From positions 1 through 6,110 of the forward strand of contig JAQBOT010000480.1 of NCBI GenBank assembly GCA_028287885.1: DNA of 6,110 nucleotides. Reading direction: 5' to 3'. The notes under the pieces are model-generated. The model worked only from the letters and a program-made list of their open reading frames with translations. It did not search any database and was not told where the DNA came from. This DNA comes from Pedobacter sp. (lineage in GTDB: Bacteria > Bacteroidota > Bacteroidia > Sphingobacteriales > Sphingobacteriaceae). A program made the translations under genes and the position numbers. Shown here in pieces: positions 1 through 6,016 of the stretch; the first letter of the stretch is position 1; each line of letters begins with the position of its first letter.

Positions 1-1443
1 GGCAATACCGCTCAATGAGAGCCCTTCTACAATAAAAGGTAGTTTGAGATCAAAGGATAAATTCGAGGTCAGGAAGTAATCTTTTTGTCGGTTATATCCT
101 GTTACCCCAGCAGCCATCAATACCGGGTTCAAACCACCTTCCACGCCTGCACCAGGGAGGCCATTTGGATAAAATGCTGAAAGTGTGGGGAAGGCAATCA
201 ATGTTCTATCGAAGATGGTGCCTGAACTAAAGTTTGAATAGCGCCGATCCTCAACCCTGCCGGATACATCAATGGAAATCTTCAGATCTTTTGTTACTTG
301 TGCGTCTATGTTCGAGCGCAGGTTATATTGATTGAAGTTTGTGCCGGAGTTGTGGAAAATACCATCTTGATATAAGTATCCTCCAGAGAGAAAGTAGTTA
401 ACCTTTTCACCACCTCCGCTCAAGGAAAGCGAATGGCGTGTCTGGGCTGATAAGTTCTTTACAACGGCTTTATACCAGTCGGTATTCGGGTAATTCAGTA
501 GGTCGTTTTGCGCCTGATAACCTTGAACTTCCTCATCAGAAAACTGATGCGGAATTCCCAACCTGTCGTTAATTTCATTTTTGTAGGTAACGAATTGGTA
601 CGAGTCAATTAGATTCGGTAAACGCGTTGGCTGCGTTAATCCATAATTTCCATTATAGCTTATAGTAGGCTTATCTGTTTTTCCTCGCTTGGTAGTAACC
701 AATACAACGCCGTTTGCCGCTTGAGCACCGTAGATCGCTGCGGAAGCATCTTTCAAGACCGTTATACTTTCAATATCATCCGGATTAAGACGGTCAAAGT
801 CACCTCTGTTTGCAATACCATCGATTACAATTAAAGGACTATTGTCGTTTAAGCTACCCTTACCACGGATTAAGATTTCCGAAGCATCTGCGCCGGGCTC
901 TCCAGAGCGATTGTTGATGATAACACCCGGCACGCGTCCGACGATGGAGTTGGAGATGTTCGCTGCGGGACTTTGTTTTATGTCAGCACCTTTGACTGAA
1001 GAAATTGCTCCGGTTACGTCTACTTTCTTTTGTACACCATAACCAACCACAACCACTTCGTCCAGATTTGAAATGCCTTCGTCCATGCTTACATTGACCG
1101 TCGTTCTTCCATTAACCGGAACTTCGACCGTGTTAAAGCCCACTGCATGAAAGACTAGGATGGCATCGTTGGGAACCGTAATTCGGAAATTACCGTTTGC
1201 ATCGGTAGAGACTGCAGTTTTCGGATCGCCCTTCAAACTTACAGTGACATTTGGCAATGGTCCCGCTTTGTCGGTCACCTTACCACTTACAATTACTTCT
1301 CTTTTGATGTTGTTTAGCTTAAGAAGCGTTGTGCTACCAGCTTGAGCTTTGTCAGCAGCCACCAGCAGAGTCGTCATACAGACGATTAAGATTAATCCTT
1401 GCCGGAGGAAGCTAAATTTGGTGTGAGTTGGCTTTCTATTCAT
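1..1443 (-). CDS. SusC/RagA-family TonB-linked outer-membrane receptor, N-terminal part (cut by window edge)
   Basis: Reading the minus strand from the ATG at 1443-1441 gives 481 uninterrupted codons that leave the left edge still open. SusC-like proteins are usually about 1000 residues, so roughly the first half is present. Visible in order: a basic N-terminus and hydrophobic stretch (about 16-30) with a likely signal-peptidase site after AQA (33-35); a carboxypeptidase-regulatory-like beta-sandwich domain (about 51-121, starting VSGKVTDKAGPLPNVTV); a TonB-box-like stretch DEVVVVGYG (128-136); a plug domain (about 140-250) with LIVIDGI and the family-typical YGAQAANGVVLVTTKRGK (238-255); then the first barrel strands. 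No STN domain precedes the sandwich domain, so coupling to an anti-sigma factor is not expected. The family imports oligosaccharides, peptides or other large nutrients across the outer membrane with a SusD partner, which would lie beyond the left edge. The substrate cannot be told from this part. The family call is very secure. Confidence 0.96.
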   Translation of the reverse strand, partial: MNRKPTHTKFSFLRQGLILIVCMTTLLVAADKAQAGSTTLLKLNNIKREVIVSGKVTDKAGPLPNVTVSLKGDPKTAVSTDANGNFRITVPNDAILVFHAVGFNTVEVPVNGRTTVNVSMDEGISNLDEVVVVGYGVQKKVDVTGAISSVKGADIKQSPAANISNSIVGRVPGVIINNRSGEPGADASEILIRGKGSLNDNSPLIVIDGIANRGDFDRLNPDDIESITVLKDASAAIYGAQAANGVVLVTTKRGKTDKPTISYNGNYGLTQPTRLPNLIDSYQFVTYKNEINDRLGIPHQFSDEEVQGYQAQNDLLNYPNTDWYKAVVKNLSAQTRHSLSLSGGGEKVNYFLSGGYLYQDGIFHNSGTNFNQYNLRSNIDAQVTKDLKISIDVSGRVEDRRYSNFSSGTIFDRTLIAFPTLSAFYPNGLPGAGVEGGLNPVLMAAGVTGYNRQKDYFLTSNLSFDLKLPFIVEGLSLSGIA

Positions 1444-1602
1444 AATATGTGGGTATTATTAGGTTTTATTCCTTAAACCAACCAGAATAGGTCGTTAAAT
1501 AGATGTTTCTTCTCGTATCTCACAATTTAAATTCGCTGAAAAGCACTGTTTTCCCTTAGACAATATGAAGAAAGTCTTCCAATAATTAAGAAAGTTAAAT
1601 GA

Positions 1603-1639
1603 ACACAACCGTTTGCGTAATTTAAGCAAACGATTGTGT
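1603..1639. promoter_or_regulatory. Inverted repeat in the divergent intergenic region; possible tandem LacI-type operator
   Basis: Seen: ACACAACCGTTTGC (1603-1616) and GCAAACGATTGTGT (1626-1639) are inverted copies with 13 of 14 positions matching, separated by 9 bp. Each arm contains a ten-base core with a central CG, CAACCGTTTG (1606-1615) and CAAACGATTG (1627-1636). Both cores fit CAANCGNTTG and their centres are 21 bp apart, about two helical turns. Operators with a central CG and A/T-flanked half-sites are typical of LacI/GalR-family regulators, so two dimers bound on the same DNA face is a reasonable inference. The site lies about 160 bp before the susC-like start and about 47 bp before the oxidase start, so it could control either gene or both. 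No regulator gene is in the window. A transcribed hairpin is the alternative. Confidence 0.5.
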
Positions 1640-1685
1640 AGCAGGATATTCCGTAAGATTAATGGTATATTAGAATACAACGCTT

Positions 1686-2825
1686 ATGGCAAACACCTAT
1701 GATGTTATCGTTTTGGGGCTGGGGGCGGCAGGGAGTTCGTCCCTCTATCACTTGTCAAAGTCCGGAAAAAAGGTTTGCGGAATTGACCAATATTCGCCGC
1801 CGCACAATTTAGGCTCTTCTCATGGACAAAGTCGCATAACCCGCCAGGCTTATCATGAAAACCCAATGTACGTCCCATTCATTAAACGGGCGTACGAATT
1901 ATGGGATGAGTTGGCGATGGCCTCCGGACGGAACTTATTCAAGCGAACAGGTGGAATTATGCTTGGCACTGCGAATTCAGGAGTTATCCTGGGTGCGGAA
2001 CGGAGTGCAAAAACCCATCACATCCCTTATGAATATCTAAATAGTAAGGAAATTCACAACCGATTTCCAGTATTCAAAACTCCCGAGGATACCGTTGGCA
2101 TTCTTGAGACCAATGCTGGAATTTTATTTCCGGAAGAATGTATAACAGCAAACCTGGAGCTTGCGGAACAGAATGGCGCCACAATTAAGCTCGAAGAAAA
2201 GATCATTTCGATTGATCATCAACCGGGAAGTATTGCAATTACGACAAGCAAAGGGCATTACACCACTGAGAAGTTAATTGTTGCGGCGGGTGCCTGGACA
2301 CCAGAACTGATGGCGGAACTCGAACTACCACTAACTGTAGAACGACAAGTTTTATTCTGGTTTCTACCAAAATCTCCAGGCTTGAAAAATCTTGATTACA
2401 ACAGCTTACCCGTGTACATTTGGGAGTATACAGCGGGCAAAGCATTCTACGGTTTTCCAAACCTCGGAGAAGGTTTGAAGATCGCTCATCACCATGCAGG
2501 CGAGATTACCAGCCCAGGCACAATATCTAAATTGGTAGGGGATGACGAAGTTGTTGCCATGGAACATGTACTTAGGAATTTTCTGGAAATAGAACCTGTT
2601 TTTAATTATGCGACGACCTGTATGTATACCAATACGCCGGATAATGACTTTATCATCGATTATCATCCCTTTAATAAGAACATTATCATCGCAAGCCCAT
2701 GTTCTGGACATGGATTTAAGTTTGCCAGTGTAAATGGTAAGATCCTAAGCGACATGGCACTGGGGCAAGAGCCAGAGCTTGATATCTCTGCGTTTCGCAT
2801 TTCACGTTTTCAATCCGCCATATAG
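1686..2825 (+). CDS. solA: FAD-dependent N-methyl-amino-acid oxidase (N-methyl-L-tryptophan oxidase / monomeric sarcosine oxidase family)
   Basis: A 379-residue flavoprotein, normal length for this family (about 370-390). Residues 5-23 (YDVIVLGLGAAGSSSLYHL) form the FAD-binding Rossmann motif. HGQSRITRQAY (46-56) and YVPFIKRAYELWDEL (62-76) match the family signature near the flavin. GLKIAHH (263-269) contains Lys265, the position of the lysine that activates oxygen in monomeric sarcosine oxidase. Cys312 in TTCMYTNTPD is the expected covalent flavin attachment cysteine, and SGHGFKFAS (340-348) is the C-terminal flavin/substrate motif. Family members oxidatively demethylate a secondary amino acid with O2, giving the primary amino acid, formaldehyde and H2O2 in the cytoplasm. 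The substrate here (N-methyltryptophan, sarcosine or another N-methylated amino acid) is not determinable, so the symbol is by family only. No clear Shine-Dalgarno sequence is visible; TATATTAG at 1666-1673 is one base from the Bacteroidota TAnnTTTG box but lies very near the start. Divergent from the susC-like gene. Confidence 0.9.
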   Translation: MANTYDVIVLGLGAAGSSSLYHLSKSGKKVCGIDQYSPPHNLGSSHGQSRITRQAYHENPMYVPFIKRAYELWDELAMASGRNLFKRTGGIMLGTANSGVILGAERSAKTHHIPYEYLNSKEIHNRFPVFKTPEDTVGILETNAGILFPEECITANLELAEQNGATIKLEEKIISIDHQPGSIAITTSKGHYTTEKLIVAAGAWTPELMAELELPLTVERQVLFWFLPKSPGLKNLDYNSLPVYIWEYTAGKAFYGFPNLGEGLKIAHHHAGEITSPGTISKLVGDDEVVAMEHVLRNFLEIEPVFNYATTCMYTNTPDNDFIIDYHPFNKNIIIASPCSGHGFKFASVNGKILSDMALGQEPELDISAFRISRFQSAI

Positions 2826-2885
2826 CTACCCCATGTAGCGAAAGTATTATTAAGAAATTCAGGGTATTTAGGGCAGTATAGTCTA

Positions 2886-2913
2886 TTGTTTTAGTAGATT
2901 TTAGGTATAATTG
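2886..2913 (+). promoter_or_regulatory. Candidate promoter of the metNIQ operon
   Basis: TTG at 2886-2888 is followed after 17 nt by TATAATTG at 2906-2913, one mismatch from the Bacteroidota TAnnTTTG -7 box and with spacing in the usual range. It lies about 75 bp before metN in the 162-bp gap after the oxidase gene. No intrinsic terminator is visible in this gap, so read-through from the oxidase gene is also possible. No riboswitch or S-box sequence was found here. The call rests on consensus similarity alone. Confidence 0.35.
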
Positions 2914-2987
2914 CAGTTGGACCTAAATGATGCGCTAATGGACGATAACATCGCTGGGAGATCTATATTGATAAAGAATAAGGCTGA

Positions 2988-4019
2988 ATGATCGAACTGA
3001 ATAATATTACTAAGACTTTCCATCAGAAAGACAGGACTGTTACTGCACTAGCAGGCGTGTCACTGACTGTTCGGCCCGGCAAAATAGTTGGCGTTATTGG
3101 CGCATCCGGCGCAGGGAAGAGCACTTTGATCCGTTGTGTAAATCTCCTAGAGCGTCCTACGTCCGGGGAAGTAATTGTTGACGGTCAAGATATGCTGACT
3201 TTGTCTTCGGCGCAGTTGACTGTAGCGAGGCGGCAAATCGGCATGATATTTCAACATTTCAATTTGTTGTCGTCACGTACCGTCTTTCAAAACATTGCCT
3301 TTCCACTTGAACTCGCCAATACCCCGAAGCGGGAGGTGCAGAAAAGAGTAAAAGATTTATTGGCTTTGGTCGGATTAGAGGATAAAGAAAACGACTATCC
3401 CAGCAGTCTCTCGGGAGGGCAGAAGCAGCGTGTCGCAATTGCGCGTTCTCTGGCAAACAATCCTAAAGTGCTACTCTGCGATGAAGCAACCAGCGCACTT
3501 GATCCAGAAACAACAGGATCGATATTGAAACTACTTAAGGATATCAACCAACGGCTAAACATCACGATATTAATGATCACGCATGAAATGAATGTTGTAA
3601 AAGCAATTTGCGACGAAGTTGCCGTAATCAGCGGAGGCAAGCTGGTAGAGCAGGGCACGGTGGCAGATATATTTGCACATCCACAGACTGATCTCACAAA
3701 GAATTTTATAGCCTCTTCTATTGAAATAGAAATACCTGCCGGTTTTAGACAACGGATGGTTGATGCTTATGAACCTGGCAAAAACCCGCTTATGCGGCTT
3801 GATTTTAACGGAGAGTCTGCCAATGATCCCATTCTTTCTGAAGCTGCCCGGGCTTTTGGAATAGATTGCAACATAATCGTTGCCCGCATGGAATACGCGG
3901 GGAGCGTTAAATTCGGTGTGATGCTGATTGAGTTTATTATCAAACCGGAGGATACAAGTACATTGATAACGTTTTTTGAAAGTAAGCAGGTTAAAACGGA
4001 GGTAGTCGGTTATGTCTAA
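2988..4019 (+). CDS. metN: Methionine ABC transporter ATP-binding protein MetN
   Basis: A 343-residue ABC ATPase, the same length I recall for E. coli MetN. It hydrolyses ATP on the cytoplasmic face of the inner membrane to drive methionine import through MetI. Visible motifs: Walker [10 protein letters not shown] (38-46), Q-loop Gln89 in IFQHFNLL, signature LSGGQKQR (141-148), Walker [14 protein letters not shown] (161-173) and switch His199 in ITHEM. The C-terminal part (about 265-341, including [15 protein letters not shown]) is a NIL domain, which in characterised MetN proteins binds internal methionine and shuts transport down (transinhibition). The start is supported by [13 protein letters not shown], which aligns with the family N-terminus. 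The last 8 nt overlap the start of metI, indicating tight translational coupling. The domain set distinguishes it from glutamine or phosphonate ABC ATPases, which lack NIL. Confidence 0.97.
   Translation: MIELNNITKTFHQKDRTVTALAGVSLTVRPGKIVGVIGASGAGKSTLIRCVNLLERPTSGEVIVDGQDMLTLSSAQLTVARRQIGMIFQHFNLLSSRTVFQNIAFPLELANTPKREVQKRVKDLLALVGLEDKENDYPSSLSGGQKQRVAIARSLANNPKVLLCDEATSALDPETTGSILKLLKDINQRLNITILMITHEMNVVKAICDEVAVISGGKLVEQGTVADIFAHPQTDLTKNFIASSIEIEIPAGFRQRMVDAYEPGKNPLMRLDFNGESANDPILSEAARAFGIDCNIIVARMEYAGSVKFGVMLIEFIIKPEDTSTLITFFESKQVKTEVVGYV
3998..4002 (+). promoter_or_regulatory. Shine-Dalgarno sequence of metI, inside metN
   Basis: GGAGG lies 9 nt before the metI ATG at 4012, within the last codons of metN. 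It is the clearest Shine-Dalgarno match in the window, where other starts have weak ones. It supports the metI start that overlaps the metN stop by 8 nt. In a Bacteroidota host, where such sites are usually weak, a strong one fits an operon of outside origin. Confidence 0.6.
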
Positions 4020-4668
4020 TTCCATGATTTCGCTGCTCCTTAATGGAACTCTTGAAACGATTCTAATGACCTTCTTATCGGGGTTCTTTGGATTTGTGTT
4101 GGGATTGCCGACGGGCGTTTTACTATTCATGACGCGTAAAGGAGAGCCATTACAGAACGGCCCATTGAACCAGGGGATTTCTATTGTGGTGAATATCTTC
4201 CGGTCGATACCTTTTATTATCCTTATTGTCTGGATGATTCCATTTACCCGCGCACTTGCAGGCACTTCAATCGGCGTGCAGGCGGCCATAGTACCATTAA
4301 GTATCGGAGCTGCACCATTTATTGCACGTATTGTTGAGAACAGTTTACTTGAAATTCCGCAAGGACTAATAGAAGCAGCAAGAGCAATGGGTGCAAAGCC
4401 CTTACAAATTATTATCAAGGTGCTGCTTCCAGAGGCGCTGCCGTCAATCATCAATGGTGCGACCATTACCCTAATTACCCTTGTCGGTTATTCTGCCATG
4501 GGGGGTGCAGTGGGAGCAGGCGGTCTGGGGCAAATCGGCTACCAATATGGGTATGTCGGCTATGATGCCCTTGTGATGAATAGTGTTTTATTGTTGCTGG
4601 TGGCGCTCGTTTTTGCCATTCAGTTTTCCGGAAATTATGTTGCCAAGCGAGTTGATCGCAGAAAATAA
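4012..4668 (+). CDS. metI: Methionine ABC transporter permease MetI
   Basis: A 218-residue inner-membrane permease of usual MetI length; two copies pair with two MetN subunits to form the importer channel. Hydrophobic segments lie at about 16-40, 57-78, 88-106, 146-168 and 190-207, giving the expected five helices. The cytoplasmic coupling loop is clear: [12 protein letters not shown] (121-132) through LLPEALP (138-144), the EAA motif that docks into the MetN Q-loop region. Other strongly family-like stretches are [11 protein letters not shown] (61-71) and [20 protein letters not shown] (160-179), which from memory are nearly identical to enterobacterial MetI. The ATG at 4012 has a good Shine-Dalgarno sequence and overlaps metN by 8 nt; metQ begins 12 nt after the stop. 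No truncation or odd residue is seen. Confidence 0.97.
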   Translation: MSNSMISLLLNGTLETILMTFLSGFFGFVLGLPTGVLLFMTRKGEPLQNGPLNQGISIVVNIFRSIPFIILIVWMIPFTRALAGTSIGVQAAIVPLSIGAAPFIARIVENSLLEIPQGLIEAARAMGAKPLQIIIKVLLPEALPSIINGATITLITLVGYSAMGGAVGAGGLGQIGYQYGYVGYDALVMNSVLLLLVALVFAIQFSGNYVAKRVDRRK

Positions 4669-4680
4669 ATAAAAGATAAA

Positions 4681-5499
4681 ATGAATATAATCTATAAAGT
4701 TTCGCTGTCCTTATTATTGATAACGACCATAGTTTTGGTTGGTTGTGGAAGAAAAGCAAAGCGCAGTGACCCAAATCATATTGTTGTTGGAGTAGAATCA
4801 GGTCCTGAATTTCAAATTGCTGAAGCAGCCAAAAAGGTGGCTAAAGAGAAGTATGGTTTAGAAGTTGAGCTGGTTGCTTTTAATGATTATGTGATGCCAA
4901 ACGAGGCACTGTTCCAAGGCGACCTTGATGCCAATGCCTACCAAAACAAGCCCTACCTTGATGTTCAGGCGAAGCAACGTGGATACAAGTTCGCTGTCGT
5001 TGGAAATACTTTCGTTTACCCACTTGCGGGTTACTCCAAAAAGATAAAGAAGCTTGATCAGCTTAAGGATGAAAGCACCATCATTATTCCCAACGACCCT
5101 ACAAACAGTGCACGTGCATTGTTACTTCTCCAGCAAGCCGGACTGATTAAATTGGCGGCTGGCACAGGCTTATTTCCGAAACTGACGGATGTAATCGGGA
5201 ATCCGAAAAAGATCAAGATTGTAGAGATGGAGGCGCCGCAATTGCCCAGAGCGCTTGACGATCAAAGTGTGACCATCGCAGTGATCAATGCAACCTTTGC
5301 AACACCTGTTGGCCTAAATGCATTGCGTGACGGTTTGTTTGTTGAAGACAAGAGTTCCCCCTATGTGAACGCCGTTGTATCCCGTGAGGAAAACAAGAAC
5401 GATGAAAATGTGAAGAACTTTGTGAAAGCCTACCAATCTGAAGAAGTTAACCAAGCGGCTATTAAAGCATTCAATGGTGGTGCAATAAAAGGCTGGTAG
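4681..5499 (+). CDS. metQ: Methionine-binding lipoprotein MetQ (ABC transporter substrate-binding protein)
   Basis: A 272-residue substrate-binding protein, normal for the NlpA/MetQ family. Residues 3-21 are a hydrophobic signal sequence and LVGC (19-22) is a lipobox, so cleavage before Cys22 and lipid anchoring facing the periplasm are expected. The mature protein begins with a short charged linker, then HIVVGVESGPEF (33-44). Family motifs include NTFVYPLAGYSKKIK (109-123), IPNDPTNSARALLLLQ (136-151), EAPQLPRALDD (184-194), AVINATFA (200-207) and the C-terminal FNGGAIKGW. Expected ligand contacts are Tyr70, Arg145 and Asn203. The motif usually read as NAFQHKPYL is NAYQNKPYL here (85-93), changing two residues that line the methionine pocket in E. 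coli MetQ. The protein should capture methionine, possibly also its D- or N-modified forms, and deliver it to MetNI. The start follows an A-rich stretch with no clear Shine-Dalgarno sequence. Last gene of the operon. Confidence 0.96.
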   Translation: MNIIYKVSLSLLLITTIVLVGCGRKAKRSDPNHIVVGVESGPEFQIAEAAKKVAKEKYGLEVELVAFNDYVMPNEALFQGDLDANAYQNKPYLDVQAKQRGYKFAVVGNTFVYPLAGYSKKIKKLDQLKDESTIIIPNDPTNSARALLLLQQAGLIKLAAGTGLFPKLTDVIGNPKKIKIVEMEAPQLPRALDDQSVTIAVINATFATPVGLNALRDGLFVEDKSSPYVNAVVSREENKNDENVKNFVKAYQSEEVNQAAIKAFNGGAIKGW

Positions 5500-5518
5500 C
5501 GTGGTTGTTTGCTTCGGT

Positions 5519-5556
5519 ATAGTCTTTGAATTGTGGTTTAATTATATAAAGACTAT
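5519..5556. repeat. 9-bp inverted repeat downstream of metQ
   Basis: ATAGTCTTT (5519-5527) and AAAGACTAT (5548-5556) are perfect inverted copies separated by 20 bp. The sequence is AT-rich and no T-tract follows on either strand, so it does not look like a standard intrinsic terminator for metQ. It ends about 20 bp before the TATATTTG promoter box, so it could be a regulator site or a weak hairpin. Function unknown. Confidence 0.45.
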
Positions 5557-5580
5557 GGAACTTGTAGATTTAATTATATA
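5531..5580. repeat. Imperfect direct repeat overlapping the leader promoter
   Basis: TTTAATTATATA occurs exactly at 5537-5548 and 5569-5580. Each copy is preceded by TTGTRG (5531-5536 and 5562-5567), with one extra A in the second copy, giving an 18-19-bp repeat with a period of about 31-32 bp, near three helical turns. The second copy runs into the TATATTTG box. The arrangement could be a duplicated binding site or a recent small duplication; no regulator can be named. Confidence 0.45.
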
Positions 5581-5584
5581 TTTG
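5577..5584 (+). promoter_or_regulatory. Probable promoter -7 box (TAnnTTTG) for the SAM-riboswitch transcript
   Basis: TATATTTG matches the Bacteroidota TAnnTTTG box exactly and lies about 19 bp before the first paired base of the riboswitch, so transcription would begin near 5589-5592. No convincing TTG-type -33 box is found at the normal distance upstream. The placement just before the aptamer is the main support. Confidence 0.55.
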
Positions 5585-5602
5585 CAGCATAGTTCTGATT
5601 CA

Positions 5603-5707
5603 ATTATCAAGAAAGACTGAGGGAAAGGCCCGATGATGTCTTAGCAACCTGTACGCCATAGGTAAAAAGGTGCTAATTCCTGTCTGCAGCAATGCAGAGA
5701 AGATAAT
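5603..5707 (+). promoter_or_regulatory. SAM-I (S-box) riboswitch aptamer
   Basis: The conserved S-box order is present. P1 is ATTATC (5603-5608) pairing with GATAAT (5702-5707). P2 is AAGAC (5613-5617) with GTCTT (5638-5642), enclosing TGAGGGA and CCCGATGA, where GGG pairs with CCC and the GA-rich kink-turn is seen. P3 is ACCT (5647-5650) with AGGT (5660-5663). The conserved AAGGTGCTAATTCC is at 5667-5680. P4 is TCTGCA (5683-5688) with TGCAGA (5693-5698) and a GCAA tetraloop. The aptamer binds S-adenosylmethionine; in this class binding usually stabilises P1 and lowers expression of downstream methionine/sulphur genes. It is on the plus strand after metQ and therefore serves the next transcript, not metNIQ. 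Confidence 0.95.
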
Positions 5708-5750
5708 GTTCGCAATATTTTGCTATGCCCCTTGTGGCGTTCATTAGATC
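5702..5750 (+). promoter_or_regulatory. Possible riboswitch expression-platform pairing (anti-P1)
   Basis: The 3' strand of P1 plus following bases, GATAATG (5702-5708) and CGC (5711-5713), can pair with GCG (5737-5739), CATT (5742-5745) and GATC (5747-5750), with a TT/TT internal loop and a small bulge. This would compete with P1. A smaller GCAA/TTGC hairpin (5712-5723) could form within it. No terminator T-tract follows, so if this is the switch it may act on a later structure or on translation. Found by eye, without energy calculation. Confidence 0.3.
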
Positions 5751-5831
5751 AATCGTACCCTCGCTTACTTGTTAATGGATCAAGAATACAAGTATTAATT
5801 AATGAACAATAGCAATTAATAATTCAGTCTT

Positions 5832-5939
5832 ATGAAAAATTCTAACTCTACCAATTCAAGTATTTTTGATCATGTGTCAGCACAGTTGGCTGGTCGTTAT
5901 ATGATGACCTGTCCTCATTCCATGTGTTGTTGCTTTTAA
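5832..5939 (+). CDS. Small ORF, 35 residues, Met/Cys-rich C-terminus; candidate leader peptide
   Basis: ATG at 5832 opens a 35-codon frame ending at TAA 5937-5939, preceded by in-frame stops just upstream. The product has an ordinary polar N-terminal half (many Asn/Ser/Thr) and then ends MMTCPHSMCCCF, with 7 sulphur amino acids in the last 12 residues and three consecutive Cys codons (5925-5933). It begins 124 nt after the SAM-I aptamer, and hairpin-forming sequence starts 11 nt after its stop. I do not recognise it as a named protein. Inference: a leader peptide whose translation senses Cys-tRNA or Met-tRNA charging and so controls the gene beyond the window, a second sulphur sensor in series with the riboswitch. 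Alternatives are a small metal- or thiol-active peptide, a peptide precursor, or chance. No strong Shine-Dalgarno sequence is seen, as is normal in Bacteroidota. Confidence 0.5.
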   Translation: MKNSNSTNSSIFDHVSAQLAGRYMMTCPHSMCCCF

Positions 5940-5950
5940 TCTATCAGCAT

Positions 5951-5981
5951 ACTTCGGAGAAGTGCAAATCCGCTTCGTCCG
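5951..5981 (+). promoter_or_regulatory. Alternative hairpins just after the small ORF
   Basis: Two structures share the same bases. The first is ACTTC (5951-5955) with GAAGT (5959-5963), a small 5-bp hairpin with a 3-nt loop. The second is CGGAGAAGTG (5955-5964) with CGCTTC-G-TCCG (5971-5981), ten pairs including one G-U, one bulged G and a 6-nt loop. They cannot both form. A six-T run at 5998-6003 is 16 nt further on, too distant for a classical terminator. Position relative to the Cys codons fits an attenuation-type switch, which is inference. Confidence 0.4.
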
Positions 5982-6016
5982 CTAAAACCATCAATTCATT
6001 TTTTACAATTAAGTAA

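Noticed and set aside
842..1345. Short plus-strand open frames opposite the susC-like gene
   Set aside because: They overlap clear SusC coding sequence on the other strand and have no domain or start signal.
1495..1680. Minus-strand 61-codon frame in the intergenic region
   Set aside because: It covers the inverted repeat and AT-rich spacer, its translation has no recognisable motif, and it appears to be chance.
2406..2711. Minus-strand 101-codon frame inside the oxidase gene
   Set aside because: Antisense to conserved flavoprotein motifs; no independent support.
2826..2987. S-box riboswitch before metN
   Set aside because: None of the conserved S-box blocks (GATGA, AAGGTGCTAATTCC-like) is present in this gap.
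3570..4466. Long minus-strand open frame (298 codons) across metN and metI
   Set aside because: It is antisense to two certain genes, has no recognisable domain and crosses their boundary; it is a shadow of their codon pattern.
5519..5556. Intrinsic terminator for metQ
   Set aside because: The stem is AT-rich, the loop is 20 nt and no T-tract follows, so it was listed only as an inverted repeat.
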